Shown here piece after piece: positions 1 to 8,813 of a DNA stretch of 47,472 nucleotides. Below the pieces are notes generated by a model. That model saw only the letters and a program-made list of their open reading frames with translations, made no database searches and was not told the DNA's origin. This DNA is from DATGLE01 sp035294325. GTDB lineage: Bacteria > Chloroflexota > Ktedonobacteria > Ktedonobacterales > Ktedonobacteraceae. Every line of letters starts with the position of its first letter. Position 1 is the first letter of the stretch. The stretch is taken from assembly GCA_035294325.1 (NCBI GenBank), contig DATGLE010000183.1:1-47472 (forward strand). The letters run 5' to 3'. The position numbers and the translations under genes were made by a program.

Positions 1-3
1 CAT
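1..3 (-). CDS. possible start codon of a gene leaving the left edge
   Basis: The first three bases read ATG on the minus strand. They are preceded on that strand by AAAGGAGCATAGTAG, a good ribosome binding site at 9-nt spacing. Only the start codon lies in the window, so the product cannot be named. If real, the gene is divergent from the ThDP enzyme at 407 and the first variable-stem hairpin lies between two divergent genes. The call rests only on this start context. Confidence 0.3.
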
Positions 4-198
4 CTACTATGCTCCTTTGAAATATGACTGAACCCATCTGTTATCCTTAATTCTATCAGATCCGGGCCAGTTCTGTCGGGGCTGGTCAGGGGATGCTGGA
101 GCCGTCGCGCGCCAGTATCGCGGGAGCGTTTTATTCTGAAAGTATCTTGTTCTCAGCCTCCTCGCTCTCGCGCGGCGGAGCTACGCGGGGAGGATGTG

Positions 199-247
199 GT
201 GATATGGGGAGGGGCAGGCGCGCAGCGCCTGCCCCTCCCCATATCAC
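199..247. repeat. variable-stem palindrome 1
   Basis: A perfect 23-bp inverted repeat with a GCA triloop at 222-224. The tip reads ggcgc-GCA-gcgcc on the plus strand. To the left is a GC box (about 168-190, gcgcggcggagc). To the right is a second GC box (about 254-280) resembling the flank of palindrome 8. No T-tract follows, so it is not an ordinary intrinsic terminator. It is one of ten such structures in the window. Confidence 0.9.
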
Positions 248-406
248 GTAAAAGGCGAGCGCCCGGGGCACTCGCCTGCGCGAATGTTACGGATCGGGCA
301 CACTCTCATACTAAACCGGACGAAACGCTGTGGAATGCGATAAGATAATGGTAGCAGAAAAAGATAGATCTTCATCGTCTTACTCAACGAAGAGAGGAAA
401 TTTCAG

Positions 407-2053
407 ATGGGTTTAATACATGGTGGCTGGCTGGTTGCCAGAGCCTTGAAAAAAGAGGGCGTTGAGGTCGTTTTTACGCTCAGTGGCGGCCACATCGCCG
501 GTATCTATGATGGCTGCGTGCGCGAGGGGATTCGCGTTGTTGATACGCGTCACGAGCAGGCCGCGGTGCATGCCGCCGAGGGCTGGGCTAAATGCACGCG
601 CACTCCCGGCGTCGCACTCTTAACGGCAGGCCCGGGCGTTACCGATGGCGTCACGGGGGTAGCGAACGCTTATCTTGCCGGCAGTCCTGTGCTGGTTATC
701 GGAGGGGCCGCGCCGCTGAGCCTGTGGGATCGTGGCGCGCTCCAGGAGATGAACCAGATCGATCTGCTGCGTCCCATCACCAAATGGGCGCGCACAGTGC
801 ATGAGACCTCGCGCCTGGCGGAGTACACGGCCTCGGCCTTTCGCCAGATGTTAAGCGGCAAACCGGGTCCGGTCTTCCTTGAAATGCCGATGGATATTTT
901 GAATAATTTCGCCGATACCGATACACTCTTCGATCCGGGGGAGCCGGAAAACTATCGCGCCGGGGGGCGCACCGCTCCCGATCCCGATATGGTTGTAAAA
1001 GCGGCGGCTCTGCTGGAGAAGGCGCAGCGGCCCGTGATTATGGCGGGCAGCGCCGTGTGGTGGTGCGATGCTGCTGATGCTTTGCGCCAGCTTGCCGAGC
1101 GAATCCAGGCTCCCGTCTTCCTCAACGGCGCCGGACGTGGCTGCCTGCCGCCTACCCATCCCCTCTTCTTCTCGGCGGCGCGGCGCAAGGCACTCGAACA
1201 GGCCGATACCATCCTGGCGATTGGCACGCGCATGGATTTTCGTCTCAATCATGGTCAGCCGCCGCTCATCCCCGCCGCTGCGAGTCTCATCTGGTTCGAT
1301 CTGGCGGGTGAGGATATCGGCGTCAATCGCGGTGCCGCGGTTGGCCTGGTCGGCGATGTGGGCCTCAGTATGCAGCAGGTAGTTGCGGCTACCGCCCAGC
1401 GTGAGCAGGAGGAGTGGCTGGCGTATGTACGCACGGAGGAGTTCAGAGCGCTGGAACGCGATAGCGCAGCTTTGAACTCTGACGCCGTGCCGATCCATCC
1501 CATGCGCCTCTGTCGCGAGATCCGCGATTTCATCGATGATGATACAACCGTCGTCGGCGACGGGGGCGATATCGTGAGCTACGGAGGAAGGATAATCAAC
1601 GTTGCCAGGCCCGGCTACTGGCTCGATTCTGGTCCGATGGGGTGTCTGGGCGCGGGAACGGGCTTCGCGATGGCGGCCCAGATCGCGCGTCCCGGTTCAA
1701 AAGTGTTGATCCTGCATGGCGATGGCGCTTTCGGCCTCAACGGTATGGAGTTTGAGAGCATGGTGCGCCAGAAACTGCCCGTTGTCTCCATCATCGGCAA
1801 CGATGGCGCCTGGGGACAGATCAAGCATCCCCAGAAGGCTATCGTCGGGCATACCACGGCGGCGGAGCTTGCCCCCGGCATACGCTATGACAAGATGGTC
1901 GAGGCGCTGGGAGGCTATGGCGAACTGGTCGAGCGGCCAGAGGATATCCGGCCCGCGCTCGAAAGGGCATTCGCATCCGGCAAGCCGGCCTGCGTCAATG
2001 TGCTGATTGATCCAGATAAGCCGTATGGCAGGTCGACCAGCGTGGCGGTTTGA
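407..2053 (+). CDS. ThDP-dependent enzyme, acetolactate synthase-like
   Basis: A 548-residue thiamine diphosphate enzyme of the acetolactate synthase / oxalyl-CoA decarboxylase superfamily. The N-terminal PYR domain carries the catalytic glutamate at E50 in a TRHEQAA context. The central domain is Rossmann-like. The C-terminal PP domain has the metal/ThDP motif GDGAFGLNG (from residue 438) ending at N465, the GDG-X24-N pattern. Family members join or cleave 2-keto acids or acyl-CoAs through a ThDP carbanion. Exact substrate cannot be read from sequence: IlvB proper normally sits beside IlvN (regulatory subunit), which is absent here, so a catabolic or lyase role is as likely as branched-chain amino acid synthesis. 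The start follows GAGAGGAAA at a suitable distance. The gene stands alone, with a 361-bp gap before the next. Confidence 0.85.
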   Translation: MGLIHGGWLVARALKKEGVEVVFTLSGGHIAGIYDGCVREGIRVVDTRHEQAAVHAAEGWAKCTRTPGVALLTAGPGVTDGVTGVANAYLAGSPVLVIGGAAPLSLWDRGALQEMNQIDLLRPITKWARTVHETSRLAEYTASAFRQMLSGKPGPVFLEMPMDILNNFADTDTLFDPGEPENYRAGGRTAPDPDMVVKAAALLEKAQRPVIMAGSAVWWCDAADALRQLAERIQAPVFLNGAGRGCLPPTHPLFFSAARRKALEQADTILAIGTRMDFRLNHGQPPLIPAAASLIWFDLAGEDIGVNRGAAVGLVGDVGLSMQQVVAATAQREQEEWLAYVRTEEFRALERDSAALNSDAVPIHPMRLCREIRDFIDDDTTVVGDGGDIVSYGGRIINVARPGYWLDSGPMGCLGAGTGFAMAAQIARPGSKVLILHGDGAFGLNGMEFESMVRQKLPVVSIIGNDGAWGQIKHPQKAIVGHTTAAELAPGIRYDKMVEALGGYGELVERPEDIRPALERAFASGKPACVNVLIDPDKPYGRSTSVAV

Positions 2054-2108
2054 GCCGTGCGGGGAGCGCAACTATTGGATCAGAGAATGCGTTATAAATT
2101 GTAGGGAG

Positions 2109-2131
2109 CCGGGCGCAATGGGAAAGCCCGG
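2109..2131 (+). terminator. possible hairpin terminator after the ThDP enzyme
   Basis: A CCGGGC / GCCCGG stem with an 11-nt loop, 56 bp after the stop codon. There is no T-run, so rho-independent termination is not certain. The rest of the 2054-2414 gap holds the promoter for the next gene and no credible coding sequence. Confidence 0.35.
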
Positions 2132-2300
2132 TTAAGAGGGCCTGGCATTATAGATGTTGCATTTCGCCGCATTCTGACGATATCTAAAGATAGGGCTGTT
2201 TCTTCTGCTGGCTGGTCCGGCCATGCCGGTGTATCGTCTGGTCTCAATGAGGCATGCGCGGGCATTACTGGGAAGAACGCCCGCTAGCTGACTTTTAGGG

Positions 2301-2329
2301 TTGACAGTTACCTGTTTCATCAGTACACT
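2301..2329 (+). promoter_or_regulatory. sigma70-type promoter for the BACON-repeat protein
   Basis: A consensus -35 TTGACA at 2301-2306, a 17-bp spacer and a -10 TACACT at 2324-2329. The start codon of the next gene is about 80 bp downstream, leaving a leader of roughly 75 nt. Confidence 0.65.
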
Positions 2330-2414
2330 TCTCTGTGTAATATTAATATGTTATAAAGAGGCACATTGATACATAGGGGGAGTAATCGCGTATCGCGCGG
2401 TAAGGGGAGCCATT

Positions 2415-5400
2415 ATGGAAACGCTGCGCTGTCCAAATTGTAAAGAGCCGTTGCCCGAGGATGCCAATTATTGTGCGAAGTGCGGCGAGTCGATGACATC
2501 GCCCGGGCATAAATCTGTGTTCTTTCTCGCCCGCCAGGCCGAGGAAGATACGCTCACGCTGCCAGACGCGCCATCTCAAGGTGAGGCGCTTAACGATTCT
2601 ACTATCCAGGGCGAGACGCTCCAGGACTACACCATTCAGGATTACACTCTCCAGGACGAGACACTCCCGCTCCAGGATGATAGAGAGGAGACCGCCGATG
2701 GGTCCGTAGCACTCATGGTGGCGACGGAGACGCCGGCGGACGGCCAGAGCCAGACTCCCCATGATGCTGAAACTCCGCCCGAGGGAAATGAACTGCGCCT
2801 CTTTCCGGGCACGGGAGATACGCCGGAGGATCCCCTTGCTACATTGGCAACCACTCCTCATGATGAAGCTCTGCCGGGCCGGCAGGGGTATAGCCTGAAC
2901 GATGAGAATTTTGATCCTTTGAGCATGCGTCATATGACGTGGCATAAGGAAGTAAGAAGTCTCACAGCCACAGCCCATACTCCGGCGCCTTTCCTGGCAA
3001 AGCCTGTACAGCCCCGGCAGGCTCCCTCGAAGATGCAACGCTGGCGGAGCAAGATCCCACCGGCCCTCTTCTTCTGGGTAAGCCTGGCGGTTATTATTGT
3101 GCTGCTGCTGGGTGGAGTCTTTGGCGTTGTCTCCACATTAGGACGCGGCCTGTTAGGTTCGGGCAACGGCAGCCTCGCCTTGACGGTGACGCCCAATAGC
3201 ATTGCGGTGGGTGCAACCGTAACTTTGCGCGGCGTGAACTTCACCCCTCATGGTCGTATTGGCCTGACGCGCGATACGGCTATTCCCGTCGTGGATACCA
3301 GCGGGGCAGTTGTCACACAGGCCGACGGCAGCGGCAATTTTACCGATACGGTTGTTGTGACGCAGGATTGGGAGGCCGGGCCACATACGATCTATGCCGA
3401 GGACGCTGCTTCGCATAAAATCGCCTCCTTCCCTTTGATCGTAACCGGGGGCGGCGCTTTGTTGCGTCCTGCGCACCTGGAGCTTTCGGTCAAGACGCTG
3501 GATTTTGGCTCAGGCGCCCAGAACGTGAGCAGCTTTAGAGCGATCACGCTTACAAATATTGGTAGCGGGCAGATTCCCTGGCTGGCTAGCAGCAGCCAGC
3601 CCTGGATTCAGGTTGGCCCGCGCAGTGGCGCCATCGCCAGCGGGCAGGATCAGCGTGTGATTATCGCTGTGGACCGCTCCCATTTGTCGCCCGGCTCCTA
3701 CAGTGGTCAGGTTACGTTCTCGTCGAATGCAGGAGTTGGCACGATAACGATAAAGATGCAGGTGACGGGATTGCCGTCGGTGCCTGCCGGAGTAGCCGTG
3801 CTCCAGGCTTCACCGCCGCTGCTGGCCTTTAGCGCTGTCGATGGCGGCTCCGCGCCGCCTGCCCAGACGATCACTGTGAGCAATCCGGGCACACAGGCGT
3901 TGCAGTGGAGAGCGACGAGCAGTCCCTCCTGGCTCTCGGTATCGCCGCAATCTGGCACGGTGGGGGCGGATAGCAGCGGAACGCTCAAGGTGGGTGTCAA
4001 TACCAGCACCCTGCTGCCCGGCACCTATAATGGCACAATCACGCTCGGCGGCACAGGTTCGGGACAGGTACAGGGGAGTCCGCAGACAATCAATATCAGT
4101 GTGACCATAACGCCGGCCTGTAGCTTGCAGATCTCTCCATCGATGCTCACCTTTACGGGGGTCTATAACCAGTCCGCGCCCCCCGCGCAGTCCGTCAAAT
4201 TGGGCGTCTCGCAGGGCTGCAAGTCGTCGCTCCACTGGAGCGCTTCGAGCAGCGCAAGCTGGCTCAATGTGAGCGCGGGGCAGGGCGCGACACCTGCTTC
4301 ACCCGCGATTGGCATTAACACCAGCGGCCTGAATCCCGGGCACTATAGCGGCTCGGTTGTCTTTAGCTCAGCGGCGGGAACGCAGAGCGTGTTCGTGAAC
4401 TTTACCCTGGGGCAGCAAGCCACACCGCTGCTTGGTACCGCGCCTTCCGCCCTGACCTTTACGGGTGTCGTTGGGCAGGGTGATCCGGGGGCGCAGGCGA
4501 TACAGATCAAGAATTCGGGTGGTGGCACTCTGGCGTGGAAAGCGGCGGCTGCGACCTCGGTTGGCGGCTCATGGCTGGCGATAACGCCTGCTTCCGGGCA
4601 AGTCGGAGCGCACCAGTCTGCCTCAATAGGCGTATCGGCGGCGCTGTTGTCCGCGCTGACGCCGGGAACCTATACCGGCGCTATCACGATCAGTGGCACC
4701 GATGGTGCGGGGCATGCGGCACCTGGCAGCCCGCAGACCATCCCGGTCACTTTCGTCGTCGAGGCTGCGTGTACGTTCACAGCCGCGCCCACTGCCCTGA
4801 GCTTTACCGGAGCGGCGGGCCAGCCGGCTCCATCGGATCAGGCGATTGCTCTGACGGCAAGCGGAGCCTGCGCGCATACGTTGAACTGGTCGGCGCAGGC
4901 TGCTACTGCTGATGGCGCATCGTGGCTGAATGTGGCTCCTGCTTCGGGTACGGCCACGCTCAACAATGCTGGAACCACCGGCGCTGGCGTCAATCTGAGC
5001 GGCCTGAAGCCCGGCGTCTATCATGGCACAGTGACGATTACGGCCAGCGATAGCGCAACGCAGGCCGGCATTGGCTCGCCACAGGTGGTCAACGTTACGC
5101 TCACCGTACAGCCTCCCTGTACGCTACAGGCGCCCTCGGCATCAACGCTGAGTTTCACGGCCAGAGCGGGAGCCAACCCCGCTCCCCAGACGCTTACCCT
5201 GGCAGTGAGCGGAGCCTGCTCAGGCGCGGTGAAGGTTACTCCTTCGATAACCCTGGGATCGGGCAGCGGCTGGCTGGCCGTTTCGCCGGGGGTCGCGAAC
5301 ATTCAGCCAGGGGGGAGCGGCAGCTTCACCGTATCCGTGAAATCCGCAGCCCTGGCACCGGGGTCGTATAGCGGCTCGATCTCTCTGGGGGGCACCGATG

Positions 5401-7001
5401 GCGGCGTCGCTATCGCTGGCAGCCCGCAGACGGTGAACGTAACGCTTACCGTGACGAAGCCGCCTGCTCTCAGCGTCAGCCCCGGCTCGCTCACCATCGA
5501 CGTTACAACCGGGACCCAATCCCAGCCGTTTACTGTCACGAATGCGGGGGGGAGTCCGCTAAGCTGGACGGCCAGCCTGGCAAAAGGCGATCCCCCTTTC
5601 ATCTCGCTCTCATCGACGGCGGATAAAAATCTTGCTGGTGGAGCGAGCGATACCGTCAACGTCATTGCCGATGGGACCGGCGTTCAATCTGGCAGCTATA
5701 GTGCCACAGTGACGGTAACAGCCACAGATCCAGTCACCGGTGCGCCCATTAGTGGCAGCCCCGTTCAGATTCCTGTTACTATCAATGTGGCATCGCCTTC
5801 GATGCAACTCAGTTCGACGAGTTTAAGTTTTCCGACGAACGGCTCCAATCCCAACGCACAATCAATAACGGTCACGAATGGCGGAGGGGGCACTCTGACC
5901 TGGCAGGCAGGCCAGCCTTCGGCAAACTGGCTATCGGTTAGCCCGGCGAGTGGCAGCGATGGCGCGGGGGCGAGTTCTCAGCTTACCTTCACAGTAGATC
6001 CGGCAGGGCTGTCGGCAGGGGATCATACGGCGACGGTAGTCATTTCGCCTTCCGCCGGTAATCCAGTCACAGTGACGGTGACATTCACCGTCACTGCGCC
6101 ACCGCCACCGCCTTCGATGCAGCTCAGTGCGACGAGCTTAAGTTTTCCGGCAGGCGGCTCCAATCCTGATGTACAACCGGTAACGCTCACAAATAGTGGT
6201 GGTGGGACATTGACCTGGCAGGTGGGCCAGCCCTCAGAAAGCTGGCTATCGGTTAGCCCGGCGAGTGGCAGCGATGACGCGGGGGCAAGCTCGCAGCTCA
6301 CTTTCGCGGTAGAGCCGACGGGACTGTCACCGGGAACTTATACGGCAACGGTGACGATTACGCCTTCCACTGGCAAGGCAGCGACGGTGACGGTGACGCT
6401 CACCGTCACCAATCCTTCGCCACAGCCGTCCCCCTCGCCTTCTCCGTCCCCTTCTCCCTCTCCATCACCCTCTCCGTCGCCGTCCCCTTCTCCCTCGCCC
6501 TCTCCATCACCCTCCCCGTCTCCCTCGCCCTCGCCAACATCTACACCTGATCCGACACCCACGCCTCCTCCACCTGCGATGCAACTCAGTGCGACAAGCT
6601 TAAGCTTCCCGGCGAGCGGTTCCAATCCTGATGTGCAATCGATAATGGTCACGAATGGCGGTGGCGGAACGTTGACGTGGCAGGTAGGTCCGCCGTCGGA
6701 AAAATGGCTCGTGGCATGGCCGCTCGCGGGCAGCGCTGGCGCAGGGCAAAGCAAGCCCCTTACTTTTACGGTGGTTCCGAAAGGACTGCCGCCGGGAACC
6801 TATGTGGCGAATGATGCGATTATACCCTCCGTTGGCAATCCGGTCACGATCACGGTTACGCTCACTGTAGCCGCACCCACGCCAACGCCAACGCCATCGC
6901 CATCGCCATCCCCAACTTCTTCATCTTCGGCGACACCTTCATCGACAGGAACACCTACAGGAACGCCGACGACAGGCGCTATAAAATGGCTTCTGACGTG
7001 A
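2415..7001 (+). CDS. giant membrane-anchored zinc-ribbon/BACON-repeat protein
   Basis: A 1528-residue protein with a clear modular order. Residues 1-25 are a zinc ribbon (C6, C9, C20, C23). Residues ~30-210 are acidic and low-complexity. A single transmembrane helix lies at ~215-240. An IPT/TIG-like Ig domain (~255-345) follows, then about ten Ig-like units of ~90-115 residues. Most carry the W-L-x-V-S-P-x-S-G signature of BACON-type domains (for example near residues 397, 1170 and 1275). Between the last two units is a Ser-Pro repeat linker (~1335-1375), and the tail is Ser/Thr/Pro-rich. The topology implies a cytoplasmic zinc ribbon and a long extracellular stalk. BACON domains are linked to carbohydrate or surface binding; the ligand is unknown. 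The start is supported by AGGGGAG and the promoter at 2301. The 3' end overlaps the convergent nfo gene by 23 bp. Confidence 0.85.
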   Translation: METLRCPNCKEPLPEDANYCAKCGESMTSPGHKSVFFLARQAEEDTLTLPDAPSQGEALNDSTIQGETLQDYTIQDYTLQDETLPLQDDREETADGSVALMVATETPADGQSQTPHDAETPPEGNELRLFPGTGDTPEDPLATLATTPHDEALPGRQGYSLNDENFDPLSMRHMTWHKEVRSLTATAHTPAPFLAKPVQPRQAPSKMQRWRSKIPPALFFWVSLAVIIVLLLGGVFGVVSTLGRGLLGSGNGSLALTVTPNSIAVGATVTLRGVNFTPHGRIGLTRDTAIPVVDTSGAVVTQADGSGNFTDTVVVTQDWEAGPHTIYAEDAASHKIASFPLIVTGGGALLRPAHLELSVKTLDFGSGAQNVSSFRAITLTNIGSGQIPWLASSSQPWIQVGPRSGAIASGQDQRVIIAVDRSHLSPGSYSGQVTFSSNAGVGTITIKMQVTGLPSVPAGVAVLQASPPLLAFSAVDGGSAPPAQTITVSNPGTQALQWRATSSPSWLSVSPQSGTVGADSSGTLKVGVNTSTLLPGTYNGTITLGGTGSGQVQGSPQTINISVTITPACSLQISPSMLTFTGVYNQSAPPAQSVKLGVSQGCKSSLHWSASSSASWLNVSAGQGATPASPAIGINTSGLNPGHYSGSVVFSSAAGTQSVFVNFTLGQQATPLLGTAPSALTFTGVVGQGDPGAQAIQIKNSGGGTLAWKAAAATSVGGSWLAITPASGQVGAHQSASIGVSAALLSALTPGTYTGAITISGTDGAGHAAPGSPQTIPVTFVVEAACTFTAAPTALSFTGAAGQPAPSDQAIALTASGACAHTLNWSAQAATADGASWLNVAPASGTATLNNAGTTGAGVNLSGLKPGVYHGTVTITASDSATQAGIGSPQVVNVTLTVQPPCTLQAPSASTLSFTARAGANPAPQTLTLAVSGACSGAVKVTPSITLGSGSGWLAVSPGVANIQPGGSGSFTVSVKSAALAPGSYSGSISLGGTDGGVAIAGSPQTVNVTLTVTKPPALSVSPGSLTIDVTTGTQSQPFTVTNAGGSPLSWTASLAKGDPPFISLSSTADKNLAGGASDTVNVIADGTGVQSGSYSATVTVTATDPVTGAPISGSPVQIPVTINVASPSMQLSSTSLSFPTNGSNPNAQSITVTNGGGGTLTWQAGQPSANWLSVSPASGSDGAGASSQLTFTVDPAGLSAGDHTATVVISPSAGNPVTVTVTFTVTAPPPPPSMQLSATSLSFPAGGSNPDVQPVTLTNSGGGTLTWQVGQPSESWLSVSPASGSDDAGASSQLTFAVEPTGLSPGTYTATVTITPSTGKAATVTVTLTVTNPSPQPSPSPSPSPSPSPSPSPSPSPSPSPSPSPSPSPSPSPTSTPDPTPTPPPPAMQLSATSLSFPASGSNPDVQSIMVTNGGGGTLTWQVGPPSEKWLVAWPLAGSAGAGQSKPLTFTVVPKGLPPGTYVANDAIIPSVGNPVTITVTLTVAAPTPTPTPSPSPSPTSSSSATPSSTGTPTGTPTTGAIKWLLT

Positions 7002-7863
7002 GTAGTCGCTTCGCCTTTGCAATCTGTTCTGCGTCGTGCTGCCAGTCCTCCTTGTGGTCGTCCCCGGTCTTTATCGGCGTCTCCAGGATGACCGCCGCAT
7101 GATCGAGGCGGGGATCGCTCAGCAGCGCGCGCAATCCCTCCTTGCCGATAATGCCCTCGCCCAGTCGTGTATGCACATCGCGATGGCTTCCCAGAGCCTT
7201 TGCTGTATCGTTGAGATGGATCACTTTCAGGCGCTCCAGCCCGACGCTTTGCGCAAAATGATGCAGGACCTGGCGGGCCGAGGCAGCACTGGAGATGTCG
7301 TGCCCGGCCCCCCAGAGATGCGCAGTGTCGAGGCAGACGCCCAGGCGTTCACGCTCGTGCGGAAACAGTGCAAGGATCGTTGCCAGTTGTTCGAAACTAT
7401 GCCCAAGCGAGTCTCCCGCACCCACATCGTTTTCTAGCAGCAACAGGGGCGCGTCTGCCCGCTGCGTATCGCGCAAGATCCGCTCGATGCCCTGAGCGAT
7501 GCGCGCAATGCCTGCCTCAACGCCGGACCCACGATGGCTGCCAGTATGAAATACAACAAACTGTGCGCCCAGTTGCGTGCCTCGCTGCATCGTCCAGGTC
7601 AACAGAGTGACCGATTTCTCCCAGATAAGATCATCGGGCGAGGCCAGGTTAATCAGATATGGAGCATGCAATACAACCGGAACGAGGTTATAGGTATGCG
7701 TGGCCTCGACAAAGGCCGCGCAGCCCCTCGGATCGTCTCGCGGTGGACGCCAGCCTGTCGGATTGCTGGCGAAGATCTGGATTGCCTCACAACCGATATC
7801 ATGCGCGATGGCAGCGGCTTTGACCATCTTTGAGTTCGTGGGCATGTGACGGCCAATGCGCAT
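6979..7863 (-). CDS. nfo: endonuclease IV (AP endonuclease)
   Basis: A 294-residue AP endonuclease family 2 protein (E. coli Nfo is 285). It cleaves 5' of abasic sites in base excision repair using a trinuclear zinc site. All nine expected metal ligands are visible: H66, H106, E144, D179, H182, H216, D229, H231 and E261. The motifs CLDTAHL, HLND and HRDVHTRLGEG are intact. The start codon follows GAGGAGGAG and overlaps the scpB stop codon by one base, so the two genes are probably co-transcribed and translationally coupled. The 3' end overlaps the convergent giant surface-protein gene by 23 bp. Confidence 0.95.
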   Translation of the reverse strand: MRIGRHMPTNSKMVKAAAIAHDIGCEAIQIFASNPTGWRPPRDDPRGCAAFVEATHTYNLVPVVLHAPYLINLASPDDLIWEKSVTLLTWTMQRGTQLGAQFVVFHTGSHRGSGVEAGIARIAQGIERILRDTQRADAPLLLLENDVGAGDSLGHSFEQLATILALFPHERERLGVCLDTAHLWGAGHDISSAASARQVLHHFAQSVGLERLKVIHLNDTAKALGSHRDVHTRLGEGIIGKEGLRALLSDPRLDHAAVILETPIKTGDDHKEDWQHDAEQIAKAKRLLTSEAIL

Positions 7864-8483
7864 TAAAGCTCCTCCTCGCCAGTCAATCGGTTTTGGGCGC
7901 CGGTATGCGGTTCCCGGCTGGCCGCTCCTTGCCCGCCTGGGTCAACATAGGGGAGTTGTTCAAGGCTGGTGAGGCCGAACTGTTGCAGAAACTCGGTAGT
8001 GGTGGCGAAAAGGGCCGGGCGCCCTATAGTCTGTGCGCGCCCGATCTCGGCTACCAGACCATGCTGGATAAGGCTTGCCAGAGCGCGGTCACTGTTGACC
8101 CCGCGCGTCGCCTCGATCTGGCTGCGTGTCACCGGCTGGCGGTAGGCGATGACTGCCAGCGTTTCCAGTGCTGCGGGGGTCAGTCGCGCGGTCATCGGCA
8201 GGCCAAGCAGAGCCGCTACATAGCGCGCGTTTTCCGGCGCGGTGACAAGCTGAACCTGCTCGCCCAGGCGCTGGAGGCGTACTCCGCGCTCCTGGCTCAC
8301 CAGATCCTGCTCCAGTGTTTGCAGGCCACGTTGTAACTGAGCATTATCGATATCGAGCAGCTTGCGCAGTTCGGTATAGTCCAGGGGGCGCCCGGAGACG
8401 AAGAGCAGGCTCTCGATGGCCGCCGCGAGCTTCCTGGCGGCTGCCTGGCTATCCTGTTGAACGTCGAGAATATCCTGTTCCAT
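7863..8483 (-). CDS. scpB: segregation and condensation protein B
   Basis: ScpB, about 206 residues, is the winged-helix partner of ScpA and SMC in the bacterial condensin that compacts and segregates the chromosome. Seen: tandem winged-helix domains with the family-typical stretches SLLFVSGRPLDYTELRKLL and LAVIAYRQPVTRSQIEATRG. The longer upstream reading frame runs through the repeat element and is rejected. The start chosen (MEQDIL) begins the conserved region. There is no ribosome binding site before it; instead a -10-like TATACT ends about 10 nt upstream on the minus strand, suggesting a leaderless transcript. scpA is not adjacent. nfo follows with a one-base overlap. Confidence 0.9.
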   Translation of the reverse strand: MEQDILDVQQDSQAAARKLAAAIESLLFVSGRPLDYTELRKLLDIDNAQLQRGLQTLEQDLVSQERGVRLQRLGEQVQLVTAPENARYVAALLGLPMTARLTPAALETLAVIAYRQPVTRSQIEATRGVNSDRALASLIQHGLVAEIGRAQTIGRPALFATTTEFLQQFGLTSLEQLPYVDPGGQGAASREPHTGAQNRLTGEEEL

Positions 8484-8532
8484 AATAGGGGGAGTATAGC
8501 ATAAAGAGGTGAAGGAAGGAATAGCTTGCCTG

Positions 8533-8813
8533 TGCATAGCGGCGCGATGATGCTCTTTAGAAGGTGTCCGAGGCTCAGTGCTCTCGCCGGTCGTGGATGC
8601 GGCTCCGCCGCACCCGGGGATCTCCAGGATGGGGTGGGCCAATGCGCGCTGCGCATTGGCCCACCCCATCCTGGAGATCCGACGAGCGCCGCAGGCGCGA
8701 GGTGGCGCCGGGGCTGGCAATCAGATCCATTCTTAACTTTTACATGCGAGAATGATTGCGCTCGAAGTGCTCGGTTTAAAAAAAGGTAAAGAGCATCATT
8801 GCGCCGCTATGCA
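8533..8813. mobile_element. MITE-like element with 27-bp terminal inverted repeats
   Basis: Bases 8533-8559 and 8787-8813 are inverted repeats matching at 26 of 27 positions. They bound a 281-bp segment that contains variable-stem palindrome 2 and its GC flanks. The right repeat includes the stop codon of the LacI-type gene (8807-8809). The inner right end (about 8708-8736, gctggcaatcagatccattct) resembles the end of the element at 21331-21573. No reading frame or transposase is present. No obvious target-site duplication was seen. Confidence 0.7.
8618..8680. repeat. variable-stem palindrome 2
   Basis: A perfect 30-bp inverted repeat with a 3-nt loop (GCT on the plus strand), between scpB and the lacI-type gene. 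The left flank is a GC hairpin (gcggctccgccgc, about 8600-8612). The right flank is gagcgccgcaggcgcgag (about 8684-8701), the conserved box A. It could act as a transcription barrier 3' of the LacI-type gene, but no T-tract follows. Confidence 0.9.

Noticed and set aside
2132..2320. A 62-residue minus-strand frame in the gap before the BACON gene
   Set aside because: No ribosome binding site, no protein-like pattern, and it overlaps the consensus promoter.
2054..2414. Possible riboswitch in the leader of the BACON gene
   Set aside because: Only one simple hairpin and no known aptamer consensus; the promoter lies downstream of that hairpin.
6419..6540. Ser-Pro coding tract as a separate DNA repeat or frameshift hotspot
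   Set aside because: It stays in frame and is a normal low-complexity linker between two repeat domains.
7863..8720. Longer scpB start at 8720
   Set aside because: The extra 79 residues are translated from the dispersed element and its palindrome; conservation starts at 8483.
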